From the NCBI GenBank assembly GCA_003252535.1, contig QKDN01000033.1:1-55009 (forward strand): DNA of 55,009 nucleotides, written 5' to 3'. This document shows, in pieces, positions 15,121 through 24,025 of this stretch; the first letter of the stretch is position 1; each line of letters starts with the position of its first letter. The notes beneath the pieces were generated by a model. The model did not search any database. It saw nothing but the letters and a program-made list of their open reading frames with translations, and was not told the origin of the DNA. The stretch is from Campylobacterota bacterium. GTDB taxonomy: Bacteria; Campylobacterota; Campylobacteria; Campylobacterales; Sulfurovaceae. A program made the position numbers and the translations under genes.

Positions 15121-17004
15121 ATGCGTACAGGATATATTATTTTTCTCATGATGCTCTTCCTGTCTTTCTCGGAGGCAAGAGTAGTAACGCTCTATGTCAA
15201 TGCCCACAACGACGAAAACCTCACCCGCAACCAGTGGCAGCCCACCGTCGACCTGCTCAATCAGAAGATCACCGACCACCATTTCGAACTCCTGCCGATC
15301 AAACCCACGCAGATCAGACTCATCAAAGAGCTCCTGGACCAGAAGAAGATCGACTTTCTCATCACACAGCCTGCGATCTATGTCGAGCTCGAGCACAGCA
15401 ACCATCTCATCAGGATGCTCACGATGGTCAACAAATACAACATGACGAAATTCGGCTCGGTCTTCATCACGAAAAAAGAGAGTGATATCCGAACCATCGA
15501 CGACATCAGGGACAAAAAGATCGCCGCGGTCGCACCCATGGGGTTCGGGGGATGGCTGATAGGATACAACGAGCTCTACAATCATGGTATCGACCCACTG
15601 AAAAAGAAGCTCGTGACCTTCACCGGGAGCCAGGAAGGGGTCATCAAAGGGGTGCAGGAAGGGCTCTACGACGTGGGGATCATCCGTACTGGGATGCTAG
15701 AAATGCTGACAGGCAAGGGGAAGATCGATATGAACGACTTTTTCATCGTCAATGAAAAAAAGAACTGCTCCCCCGTCAGGATAAGCACCAGGCTCTACCC
15801 CGAATGGATACTCTCGACCGCTGCTCATGTCGACACACGGCTGGTCAGGGATGTCTTCAAGGTGATGAACTCCATCGAAGCGAACTCCACCGCTGCACGT
15901 ATGGGAGGCTATATCAACTGGCACCTTGCCGAGAACTATACCGTCGTCGATGAGCTTTTCAGGAAGTTCCATATCGGCCACTACAGGAACACTCCCCGGT
16001 ATACCGGGACTGAGATCACATTTCTTGTGGTTTTTTTCGCCTCACTGACACTTTTGACAGGTTTTCTCTTCCACTACCGCTATACCCTGAGGATCAACGA
16101 AGAGCTGGAGACCGATGTCAGGGAGAAGGTCGCTGAGCTCGAACATATCAACGAAGAGCTCAACCATATCTTCGATATCGCCCCCAATATCATCATCATC
16201 ACCCTCGGGAACGAGATCGTCAAGGCCAACCGCGCATTCCTGAAGTTCACCGGGTACGATACCATGGAGGCTTTCAAGGAGGACCATGACTGTATATGCG
16301 ACCTGTTCGTAGAGGCCCAGGGGTACCTCCAGCCGGTCATGAACGGTGTCTACTGGGTCGAATATATCTACAGGAACCCCCATACGGACCACTACGCCAT
16401 CATCCGCAGGAACGGTCAGGAGAACATCTTCAATGTCAATGTCGAGGCATACCGCGAGGAGCACGGCCTCCACTACGTCGTCCTCTTCGACAATATCACG
16501 CAGCTGAGCAAAGCGGCGATGAGCGACCATCTCACTTCGCTGGCCAACCGTCTCAAGCTCAATGAGAAGCTCGAAGAACACGTGATGGAATACGAACGCT
16601 ACAAACGTCCGTTCTCTTTTATCATCGTCGATATAGACCATTTCAAAAATGTCAACGACACCTACGGCCACCTCGCCGGGGATATGGTGCTCAAACAGAT
16701 CGCGGGATTGCTCCGGGGGCACTGCCGCAAGAACGATACGGTAGGACGATGGGGCGGAGAGGAGTTCGTCATCATCTGCTCCGAAACACAGCTGGGCGGA
16801 GCCGGGACCCTCGCCGAGCACCTGCGTGTCAGGATCACATCAACCACATTCGGGGAGGTGGGAAAGGTGACGGCGAGTTTCGGCGTAGCGGAATACTATG
16901 AGGGGATCAGCGTCAACGATCTGATCCTCAATGCCGACAAGGCGCTCTACTACGCCAAAGAGAACGGCAGGAACCGCATCGCGGTGTTCGAGCACCCCTG
17001 CTAG
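15121..17004 (+). CDS. Diguanylate cyclase with PhnD-like periplasmic sensor and PAS domain
   Basis: The 627-residue protein has a signal anchor (MRTGYIIFLMMLFLSFSEA), a periplasmic PhnD/substrate-binding-protein-like domain (about 20-290, ending in a typical FKVMNSIEANS segment), a membrane helix at about 300-322 and a PAS domain at about 345-460. A GGDEF domain at about 465-620 has the active site GRWGGEEF at about 543-550 and the inhibitory I-site RxxD (RKND), five residues before it. All residues for making c-di-GMP from two GTP are present. Its job is likely to sense a periplasmic ligand (phosphonate, phosphite or another anion) and set c-di-GMP level. AGGAGGAG precedes the ATG. Its stop overlaps the antiporter stop in the shared CTAG. 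Confidence 0.88.
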   Translation: MRTGYIIFLMMLFLSFSEARVVTLYVNAHNDENLTRNQWQPTVDLLNQKITDHHFELLPIKPTQIRLIKELLDQKKIDFLITQPAIYVELEHSNHLIRMLTMVNKYNMTKFGSVFITKKESDIRTIDDIRDKKIAAVAPMGFGGWLIGYNELYNHGIDPLKKKLVTFTGSQEGVIKGVQEGLYDVGIIRTGMLEMLTGKGKIDMNDFFIVNEKKNCSPVRISTRLYPEWILSTAAHVDTRLVRDVFKVMNSIEANSTAARMGGYINWHLAENYTVVDELFRKFHIGHYRNTPRYTGTEITFLVVFFASLTLLTGFLFHYRYTLRINEELETDVREKVAELEHINEELNHIFDIAPNIIIITLGNEIVKANRAFLKFTGYDTMEAFKEDHDCICDLFVEAQGYLQPVMNGVYWVEYIYRNPHTDHYAIIRRNGQENIFNVNVEAYREEHGLHYVVLFDNITQLSKAAMSDHLTSLANRLKLNEKLEEHVMEYERYKRPFSFIIVDIDHFKNVNDTYGHLAGDMVLKQIAGLLRGHCRKNDTVGRWGGEEFVIICSETQLGGAGTLAEHLRVRITSTTFGEVGKVTASFGVAEYYEGISVNDLILNADKALYYAKENGRNRIAVFEHPC

Positions 17005-18812
17005 ACCTCGATCTCTATCTTGTTGCTGTAGACGGAGCGCTCGAGGGTCTCGTATATCTTTTCGTAGATGGTCTGCATATCGTCGCTGGGTGTACGGGTG
17101 GTGATACCGAAATCAAAGCTGAGCTTGTCGTTGAAGCTTCTGGCGATCTCGACGAAACCGTCGCGAAGCCTCCCTGCAAGGACGTTCGCACCGCTGAGGG
17201 GGGTGTTGGTGGTAACGATGATGAAGACATTCTCCTCGATCTGCCCGAAATAGTCGTACTCCCTGATATTGCGGTTGACCTTCTCCCCCATCTGCACCAG
17301 GAAGCTCTCGCGGTCGCGGTAGGCAATGGTATCGAGCGCATTGATGCGGAAAGTGATGATGGAGAGCTCAAGGTGGTAACGTATGGCCCTTGAGAGCTCG
17401 TTCTTGAGTATCTGGTCGATGAAAGGTTTGTTGTATGCCTTGATATCGCTGTGCTTTTCAAGGATGTTCCTGATATGGAGCAAATGGACCTTCTCATCCT
17501 CCCTGGCGATCACTTCCTGCATCGATTCTTTCTGGAAGAGACGATCCTTCGACTTGATATAGGGGACCAGGATGAGAGTGTAGAGAAATGTGCTCAGTAT
17601 CACGTTCCCGATCACCACCGCTTCGAAGAGCTCCCTGTAAGCAAAGCTCTCGGGGATGGAGTTGAGCATCAGGATACTCAGCGCCCCTTTGACCCCGGCC
17701 AGCGTCAGCGAAACAGACCAGTAGAACGGACGGCCGAGATAGATGAACATCGCGTGGACGAACCCGAAGCGTATCGCGGTCGTCATCACGAATACGATGA
17801 GGATCTCGTAGATATAATGAGAAAGAAGAGTGATATCGAATACCTGGCTCATCAGGATGAAAACGATACCGTTCGCCACGATACCGATGGTATAAGCCTC
17901 CCTTTTGTACCCCTGGAACTCTTTTTTGGTGATCGTTGGGATGTATTTGTCTATCTCGAGGAGGACGCGGTAGATATTGTTGTTGTGGGCGAGCCCTTCG
18001 CTGTGCCTGTAACGCTGGTACATCAGCCGCGGGTTCTTCTCCAGCTCTTTGTCTATAAGTATCTTGAAAGTGACCACCGCAATAATGACGCCGAGTATCC
18101 CCGATACATGCAGGTGTTCAGCCGTAAGGAATGCCAGGATGGCGATCAGATAGATGATGACGAACTGCTCGATGGGGTCTTTGAGCATCTTCACTCCGCT
18201 GAATCCCGCATAGCCGAAAAAGAGCCCTATCAGCACAGATTCGAAGATGACGGAGACGATCACGACATGGATCCCTTCGACACCCGATCCTTCGCCTGAG
18301 AGCATCGGCATCGCAACGAAGTAGAAGATCACCAGCGCCGTGACATCGTTGAGGAGGCTCTCCCCCTCGGCGTACATCTTCAGGGAATGGGGGACGGAGA
18401 AGTTGATGAAGATCGACGATACAGTGATCGCATCGGTCGCCATCAGGATCGTAAAGAGCGCCAGCCACGCCCCGAACTCTATCGGGTACTCGCCGAGTAT
18501 CCCGAGTGCCCCGAAGGAGCCGATGATGATGGAGAAGATGACGGCGACGACCGCGAGGTAGAGCACCGGCCCCGCATCCTTGCGCACCTCTTTGACAGAG
18601 AGGCTCAGCAGGTCGGGAAGCAGGATGATCGGGATCATGATATAGAGGATGGAGCTGAACTGCTCCTTCGTAATAGTGATAAGGTGATCGAACAGGTGTG
18701 TGCCAATATAGGCATAGACGATCAGGAAGAGCGTCGCCGGGATCGAAGTATACTGCTCGCTGACACGCGAAAGGAGGATCACAAAAAGGACAAAGGCTAC
18801 TATCTCTATCAC
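17001..18812 (-). CDS. Na+/H+ antiporter-like transporter fused to a degenerate GGDEF domain
   Basis: From a GTG start at 18812 (20 bp after the HMA gene stop) the product has 603 residues. Residues about 1-420 form a 12-helix cation:proton antiporter of the CPA type, with the conserved ATDAITVSSIF helix and LNDVTALVIF (the NDA-type motif of CPA1). A helical linker at about 430-475 leads to a GGDEF-like domain (ELSIITFRINALD, then FGQIEENVFIIVTT at about 520-533). There GGDEF is replaced by GQIEE and the I-site is absent, so it cannot make c-di-GMP but may bind a nucleotide or a partner. It shares a CTAG end with the diguanylate cyclase. The fusion is unusual. Confidence 0.78.
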   Translation of the reverse strand: MIEIVAFVLFVILLSRVSEQYTSIPATLFLIVYAYIGTHLFDHLITITKEQFSSILYIMIPIILLPDLLSLSVKEVRKDAGPVLYLAVVAVIFSIIIGSFGALGILGEYPIEFGAWLALFTILMATDAITVSSIFINFSVPHSLKMYAEGESLLNDVTALVIFYFVAMPMLSGEGSGVEGIHVVIVSVIFESVLIGLFFGYAGFSGVKMLKDPIEQFVIIYLIAILAFLTAEHLHVSGILGVIIAVVTFKILIDKELEKNPRLMYQRYRHSEGLAHNNNIYRVLLEIDKYIPTITKKEFQGYKREAYTIGIVANGIVFILMSQVFDITLLSHYIYEILIVFVMTTAIRFGFVHAMFIYLGRPFYWSVSLTLAGVKGALSILMLNSIPESFAYRELFEAVVIGNVILSTFLYTLILVPYIKSKDRLFQKESMQEVIAREDEKVHLLHIRNILEKHSDIKAYNKPFIDQILKNELSRAIRYHLELSIITFRINALDTIAYRDRESFLVQMGEKVNRNIREYDYFGQIEENVFIIVTTNTPLSGANVLAGRLRDGFVEIARSFNDKLSFDFGITTRTPSDDMQTIYEKIYETLERSVYSNKIEIEV

Positions 18813-18831
18813 TGAATCTTCTTTGGCCCCG

Positions 18832-19104
18832 CTACATCTTGCCGATGGCACATGAGACGAAGCTCTTTGCCTTTGCAGTGCCCTGCTCGAACTTCCCGAG
18901 CTTCGCGGAGCTGAACGGATACCCGAGCTTCCTGAGCGCACTGCCGAGCTCTTCGATATCTGCCTCTTCTATATCGAGGGTGATCTCCCGGGGCATCTTC
19001 TCCAGGTCGACCTCCACTTCACCGAACCTTTCTTGAAGTTTGGTCCTGAGGGTGTTGGCACACCCACCGCACTTGACATTCTCTACCTGGAAGGTCTGTT
19101 TCAT
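18832..19104 (-). CDS. Heavy-metal-associated (HMA) domain protein
   Basis: The 90-residue protein is a single ferredoxin-like HMA domain with the metal-binding motif KCGGC at residues 11-15 (consensus CxxC) and the usual beta-alpha-beta-beta-alpha-beta order. A 20-residue tail with one more cysteine (SFVSCAIGKM) is extra. Such proteins carry Cu(I) or other soft metals in the cytoplasm. AAGGAG stands before ATG 19104. It lies 74 bp after the RND gene pair and directly before the antiporter, all on the minus strand, which suggests metal or ion homeostasis for the set. Confidence 0.8.
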   Translation of the reverse strand: MKQTFQVENVKCGGCANTLRTKLQERFGEVEVDLEKMPREITLDIEEADIEELGSALRKLGYPFSSAKLGKFEQGTAKAKSFVSCAIGKM

Positions 19105-19178
19105 TCTGAACTCCTTATTATCGAGTATTCACTGAAGTATGTTATAACAAACCCATTGATAAGAGACTTAATGAAACC

Positions 19179-20966
19179 CTATTCGCACTCCTCTTTCCTC
19201 CTCAGGTAGAAGAGCTCTCCGATATTCTCGGTGAGGGTGCACCATGTGCTCTTCGCCGGCATATCCTCGTCGAAGCAGTAGTCGTCGGGGAGCATCGCTT
19301 TGGTATTGTCCATCAGTACCGGGATGAAGAAGAGCGATACCAGCGTCGCCGCCATCGAGCCGAAGATCAGGGCGATACCGAGCCCCCCGAAGATCGGGTC
19401 GGTCGCCAGCAGCAGCGAGCCGAGGATGATCGCGACGGCGGTGAGCATGATCGGTTTGGCTCTCGTAGCGGTGGCGTGGGCTATCGCCGCCTTCTTCTCC
19501 ATCCCTTTCTCGGAGATGAGGGAGCGGGAGAAGTCGATGAGGAGCAGCGAACTCCTCGCGCTGATCCCCATCAGCGAGATGAAGCCGATCAGCGAGGTAG
19601 CGGTGAGGAAGAAATTGGTCTCAGTGAAATAGAGCTGTATCTTGTCGGTGACCCAGTGTCCGACGATCACCCCGATGATCGAGAGGAAGCTCCCCGCGAG
19701 GACGATACCGCTGAGCGCGAACGATTTGTAATAGACCACCATCAGGAGGAACATCAGCACAAGCGCGGCGATGAACGCCCCGCCGAGGTCGCGGAAAGTA
19801 TCGAGCGAGACCTTCATCTCCCCGTCCCAGCGTACCAGCAGCTCTTCGCCCGTTTTTTTGTCCTTCAGTTCGAGGTCGAACATATAGGTGTTGATCCCTT
19901 CGACCTTCCTGACCTCGTAGTCGACTGAGAGCTGGTTGATCATCCTGTCACGCGCTTCGAGGAGCGGATAGACCTGCGATACCATGTCGCACTCGGCGGT
20001 GACGGTGACCATCTTCTTGAGGTTCTTGCGGTAGATCGTGGGGCTCGACTCGCTCTCTTTGAGGATCATCACTTCGCTCAACGGCACCATCATCCCCATC
20101 TGGTTCATCAGACGCAGCGAGGAGAGCTTCACTTCGAGCGCCTCTTTCGAATCGAAGGCGACCGTCCTCGTTTCGTTGTTGAGACGGACGAAGATCGGCA
20201 CCTGATCCTGCTGGTTCTGGGTATTCTTGACCGCTACGGGCATCCCCTGGAAGGCGAGGTAGATGATCTGGTTGACCTGGTCGACCCCCAGGCCGCTGCG
20301 GATCACCTTCTCCTTGTCGGGGAGGATATCATACTTGGTATAGAGGTCGTCGTTCATGATATCGATATCGACGAGCCCCTCGGTCTGCCCGAGTATATCA
20401 GAGACCTGCACCGATGCCCTGCGGAGGAGTTTGTCGCTTTTGGCATAGAGCTCGACGACGATGGTAGCGAGGGTCGGAGGACCCGAGGGCATCTCAGTGA
20501 ATCTGATCGAGGTGTTGGGGGTGAGGGAGCCGCACCCCTTCTGTATCTCGGGGCGGAGACGGTGTACCAGCATATAGGAGGGTTCGTCGCGGTGGTGCTT
20601 GTCGGTGAGGTTGATGACGATCTCTGCCTGGTTCTTGAGCGACTTGAGAGCGCTCCCTTTGACCAGACCGGCATAGTCGAGCGGCGCCCCCTGCCCGAGG
20701 TAGACCTCCATATCGGTGATCTCTTTCTCTTTTTTGAGCCGTTCGACGACGCAGGTCGTGACCTTCTGCGTCTCCTCTATCGAGGCATTGGTGGCGGTGT
20801 CGATATAGATGGTGTAGGTGTTGGCGCTCTTGCCCGGCAGCATCTTGGCGAGGACGAGCTTGGTCGGGATCATCATCACCGCTCCCCCCATCGAAGCGAG
20901 GACGATGAGAATCACGAAGAGCTTTTTGCGGGGGTTTTTGAGGATCGAGAGTATCAGTTTTTCCAT
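19179..20966 (-). CDS. RND efflux pump, C-terminal half
   Basis: The 595-residue protein matches the second half of an RND permease: a first helix at about 15-33 (equivalent to TM7), a large periplasmic porter/docking loop to about 370, then five helices. TM10 carries GISARSSLLLIDF, where arginine stands at the lysine position of AcrB TM10 (GLSAKN). The closing segment GIALIFGSMAATLVSLFFIPV is typical for TM12. It begins at an ATG that shares its A with the stop of the N-terminal half (TGATG), with no lost or added sequence in between. The two halves would have to assemble into one 12-helix protomer. Metal or hydrophobic-compound export is inferred from the family. Confidence 0.8.
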   Translation of the reverse strand: MEKLILSILKNPRKKLFVILIVLASMGGAVMMIPTKLVLAKMLPGKSANTYTIYIDTATNASIEETQKVTTCVVERLKKEKEITDMEVYLGQGAPLDYAGLVKGSALKSLKNQAEIVINLTDKHHRDEPSYMLVHRLRPEIQKGCGSLTPNTSIRFTEMPSGPPTLATIVVELYAKSDKLLRRASVQVSDILGQTEGLVDIDIMNDDLYTKYDILPDKEKVIRSGLGVDQVNQIIYLAFQGMPVAVKNTQNQQDQVPIFVRLNNETRTVAFDSKEALEVKLSSLRLMNQMGMMVPLSEVMILKESESSPTIYRKNLKKMVTVTAECDMVSQVYPLLEARDRMINQLSVDYEVRKVEGINTYMFDLELKDKKTGEELLVRWDGEMKVSLDTFRDLGGAFIAALVLMFLLMVVYYKSFALSGIVLAGSFLSIIGVIVGHWVTDKIQLYFTETNFFLTATSLIGFISLMGISARSSLLLIDFSRSLISEKGMEKKAAIAHATATRAKPIMLTAVAIILGSLLLATDPIFGGLGIALIFGSMAATLVSLFFIPVLMDNTKAMLPDDYCFDEDMPAKSTWCTLTENIGELFYLRRKEECE

Positions 20967-22603
20967 CAGTGGTGCTCCCCTGCTTTTTCGTATTTGATCA
21001 GTTTACGCGCGAGATACGGGGCGAATACATACGCCACGAAGAGCGATACCCCGAGCGCCACGGGGACATTGAGCGGGATGGGCTTCATGAACTGCCCCAT
21101 CATCCCGCCGACGAATGCCATCGGGATCATCGTGAGCATGATGGCGATGGTGGCGATATTGGTCGAGGGGCCTATCTCGTCGGTCGCTTCGATGATGATC
21201 TCGTTGAAGGTCTTATCCTTGGCGTCTGGCATATGGAGACGGCGGTGGATGTTCTCGATGACGATGATCGCATCGTCGACGATGAGCCCCAGCGAGAGGA
21301 GGAAGGCGAAAAGGGTGATACGGTTGATCGTCTGGTCGGTGATCATCGCGAGGAAGAGGGTCGTTGCGAGGATCATCGGCACGGCGATGGTCACGACCAG
21401 CGATTCGCGCCATCCGAGGAACGGCACGAGGATCAGCGCGATGATGGCGATGGTGAGGACGAGGTGGTGGACGAGCTCGTTGACAGCTTCGTTAGCCCGG
21501 ATACCGTAGTTGCGTGTGACGATGAACCCTACGCCGTGTTTGCGCAGCTCCTCTTTGGATCGGTTCAGCTCTTCGATAGCTTTCTGGGCGATGATGACGG
21601 CGTTGGTTCCTTTGAGTTTGGAGACGGTCATCGTGATCTGGTCGCCGGCATCCCTGAACTCTATCTTGTTGTGCTCAGCCCCCTCGTGGTGCTCGTGGTA
21701 CTTGTGTACCTTGTCCTCAAAGCCCTTCTGGTAGACGATCTGCGATGAGTCGTACTTCTGGATATCGTAGCTGTACTCGATGGAAGCGATGCTCTTGAGG
21801 TAGATCGGGGAGTCCATGTACTGGGCGATGATCAGGTCTTTGAGATCGTCGATATCGTCGATGGCGTTGCGCATCCCGAAGACCACGAGTTTCCCCTCCG
21901 GCGTGGGGGTGTCGATCATCGGGGCGTTGCCGGAGATCGACTTGATCGCCTGGGCGACCTGTCCGAGGGAGATATGGAAGGCAGAAAGCTTGTCGAGGTC
22001 GACGAGGACATTGAACTGCGGTCTTTTGACCCCCTTGAGGGTGGTCTTGGAGACATTTTCGAGGGCGTTGATGTTCTGCTGTATCTCCCTGATGGTCTTG
22101 TAGAGGCTGATGGTGTCCATATCGTGGTGGTCTTCGAGCTTGTAGAAGGCGACGGTGAGGATGGGGATATCGATATCGATATCGAACGGCTTGATCAGCG
22201 GCGGCATCGTCCCCGTAGGGAGCTGATCCATGTTCTGCATCACTTTGTCGTAGAGCTTGAGGTTGGACTCCTCCCTGTTCTGCCCGATCAGGTACTGGAC
22301 ATTGATCATACCGACATTGTTCATCGCCGTGCCATAGACATGCTCCACCCCTTTGATCTCTCGGATACGCCGCTCGAGGGGCTTGATGATGACATTGGTG
22401 ATCTCCTGCGGTGTAGCGCCGGGGATCGCTACGATCACCGACCCGCCGCTCACCTGTATCTGGGGGTCCTCTTCTCTGGGCATCACTTCGAGGGAGATAT
22501 ATCCCAGTCCCAGTATCGCGACGGCGAGTATCATCGTCAACGGGTTGCTCAGAAACGCTTTGGCCAAATGTCCTGCAATGTTCTTTATCTTGTACTTTTC
22601 CAT
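20966..22603 (-). CDS. RND efflux pump, N-terminal half
   Basis: The 545-residue protein carries TM1 (NPLTMILAVAILGLGYISLEVMP), the first periplasmic porter domain, and TM2-TM6, including the proton-relay motif LGLIVDDAIIVIENIHR in TM4 with both aspartates intact. It stops after TM6 (VAYVFAPYLARKLIKYEKAGEHH), exactly where the cytoplasmic loop joins the halves in normal RND pumps of about 1040 residues. The next gene starts at the overlapping TGATG. Together the halves total 1140 residues. No membrane-fusion or outer-membrane channel gene is adjacent; 170 bp upstream is noncoding apart from an AAA-ATPase remnant. Confidence 0.82.
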   Translation of the reverse strand: MEKYKIKNIAGHLAKAFLSNPLTMILAVAILGLGYISLEVMPREEDPQIQVSGGSVIVAIPGATPQEITNVIIKPLERRIREIKGVEHVYGTAMNNVGMINVQYLIGQNREESNLKLYDKVMQNMDQLPTGTMPPLIKPFDIDIDIPILTVAFYKLEDHHDMDTISLYKTIREIQQNINALENVSKTTLKGVKRPQFNVLVDLDKLSAFHISLGQVAQAIKSISGNAPMIDTPTPEGKLVVFGMRNAIDDIDDLKDLIIAQYMDSPIYLKSIASIEYSYDIQKYDSSQIVYQKGFEDKVHKYHEHHEGAEHNKIEFRDAGDQITMTVSKLKGTNAVIIAQKAIEELNRSKEELRKHGVGFIVTRNYGIRANEAVNELVHHLVLTIAIIALILVPFLGWRESLVVTIAVPMILATTLFLAMITDQTINRITLFAFLLSLGLIVDDAIIVIENIHRRLHMPDAKDKTFNEIIIEATDEIGPSTNIATIAIMLTMIPMAFVGGMMGQFMKPIPLNVPVALGVSLFVAYVFAPYLARKLIKYEKAGEHH

Positions 22604-22703
22604 AATGAGATTATAGACAAAATTCTATTTGAAGATAAGTATTATTTATCAATTTTTATGATTTTGATATAAAAATGTACTTATCTACACAGTGGAGAGA
22701 GCG

Positions 22704-22799
22704 TTGGATCAGAACGAAGTACCCGAAATTCCGTATGGATCCCAGACGTTCTTCGATATCAGGAAGAGGAGCTTTTCAGTAGCCGATAAGACGGCAGTC
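22704..22799 (+). pseudogene. N-terminal fragment of an AAA-ATPase-like (DUF1703-type) gene
   Basis: A plus-strand frame beginning at TTG 22704, with GGAGAG before it, reads VPEIPYGSQTFFDIRKR and then SFSVADKTAVIF. This matches the opening of the AAA-ATPase-like/PD-(D/E)XK family (pattern IPxGxxxFxxIRxxxxxYVDKTxxI). After about 32 codons the frame enters the 3' end of the oppositely oriented gene at 22776 and loses all resemblance. It is therefore a leftover 5' end, presumably after deletion. These genes are often multicopy and mobile in bacteria. The identification rests on a short match. Confidence 0.5.
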
Positions 22800-23834
22800 A
22801 TATTCAAGTGTACTGTCCTTGAGAGCGTCTATATCCCATCGTTCACGGGGATTTACCGGAGAGCAGTCGAGGATATTGTCGCGGTAATTGTCCCTGGCCG
22901 AGGTGATCATGATGGATACAGGATACCTCCGGTCATCTTTGGGCTTGAAACCGTTCCTCGTATAGGGGACATAATGGATATAGACATTTTTGTTGGGATC
23001 GACCACCGTTTCGCTCGAAGCGATGTTCTCCCTCTCCACAGACTGCTCCCTGTACTCATCGACGACTACCCATACTTTGACCCGCTCCCGTGATCTTTTG
23101 AGCTTGTTCAGGGCTGCCCTCGTATATCTGATGGAGAGGTTGAGGTTGAGAAGGATCGAATTGTTGAGCTTTGTCTGGTAGCGCGAAGAACGCTCTTCAC
23201 TGTTTTGGGCGGGACTGGAGAGCGGTTTGACCCATCGCACCACGTCAGCTCCTTTGTAGTCGAACCTGAGAAGAGCGACGCCGCAGGAAAAACTCCCCTC
23301 CCCTTCGTAGCTGGTCACGTCTGCCTCGACCAGGTCCCCGTCTACTTTTCCAAAACCTGAGACCCAGGTGCCGAAAGCATTTCTGGGCTTTGTCCATGAG
23401 AAACGTGACCCCTCCGAACCGGAGCCCATCAGTGCTCTTGAAGGACGTTTCTGGAACTCGAAATCGATCCAGCTCAACCGTCTGAAAAGTGTGGGAGAGA
23501 CATCGCTCTGGTGCTCCGGGGCAAGGAGGTCATAGTGACCGTCACTGTCTATGTCGAAGAAGAGCTGCGGCAGAGAGACTCCCGTGTGGAGGGCACTGTA
23601 GAGGTCGGGGTTGGTGATACGCTTCTGGCGCGACCCCCGCCACAACAGCGTGCCGTCGTCATCGAAAAGATCGATAGCGAAGTACTCCCCGAGCTGGTCA
23701 CTGCCGATGCTGCTCCATAGCAGCTTCTCCTCTTTGCCATCCCGGTCGATATCGACAGTGAACTTGCCACCCTCGGCAACGAGCAGTGCCGACCCCAAAA
23801 GTCCGAATAAAACAAAAGCTTTCAGTCTTATCAT
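22776..23834 (-). CDS. Exported protein with Ca-binding FG-GAP/VCBS-like repeats
   Basis: From ATG 23834 the 352-residue product begins with a signal peptide (MIRLKAFVLFGLLGSALLVAEG). Two calcium-loop motifs follow, VDIDRDGKEEKLLW (about 27-40) and FDIDSDGHYDLLAP (about 92-105), of the DxDxDG type found in FG-GAP/VCBS blades. The rest is unassigned, with a basic helical stretch (YTRAALNKLKRSRERVK) in the middle. It is likely periplasmic or surface attached. The extreme C-terminus (DCRLIGY) lies over the AAA-ATPase fragment and may have been altered by the same rearrangement. AAGGGA is the ribosome-binding site. Confidence 0.6.
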   Translation of the reverse strand: MIRLKAFVLFGLLGSALLVAEGGKFTVDIDRDGKEEKLLWSSIGSDQLGEYFAIDLFDDDGTLLWRGSRQKRITNPDLYSALHTGVSLPQLFFDIDSDGHYDLLAPEHQSDVSPTLFRRLSWIDFEFQKRPSRALMGSGSEGSRFSWTKPRNAFGTWVSGFGKVDGDLVEADVTSYEGEGSFSCGVALLRFDYKGADVVRWVKPLSSPAQNSEERSSRYQTKLNNSILLNLNLSIRYTRAALNKLKRSRERVKVWVVVDEYREQSVERENIASSETVVDPNKNVYIHYVPYTRNGFKPKDDRRYPVSIMITSARDNYRDNILDCSPVNPRERWDIDALKDSTLEYDCRLIGY

Positions 23835-23870
23835 GCGCAAAAATCCCTTATTATCGATACTTAGCCGTAT

Positions 23871-23876
23871 AGTATA
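23871..23876 (-). promoter_or_regulatory. -10 box for the FG-GAP-like exported protein
   Basis: On the minus strand TATACT lies about 37 bp upstream of the start at 23834, in an AT-rich stretch without a clear -35 box. Confidence 0.4.
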
Positions 23877-23980
23877 ACGAAATTTTAACAATTTAAAAAC
23901 AATTTTCACCCCTATGCAACCAAAAAATGGAAAATGACTCTTTGTTCGCGGACTCTCATGTGAACTTGAACTCCTTATGC

Positions 23981-23986
23981 TACAAT
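23981..23986 (+). promoter_or_regulatory. Extended -10 box for the YfcH-like gene
   Basis: TGC-TACAAT (extended -10) is placed 40 bp before the start at 24026. Confidence 0.4.
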
Positions 23987-24025
23987 ACTTCCAGCATTTG
24001 GCATCAATTCTCAGAGGATCATGTT

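Noticed and set aside
22800-23093. Continuation of the AAA-ATPase-like frame into the opposing gene
   Set aside because: Family resemblance ends at about 22799; beyond that the frame is only antisense to the exported protein gene.
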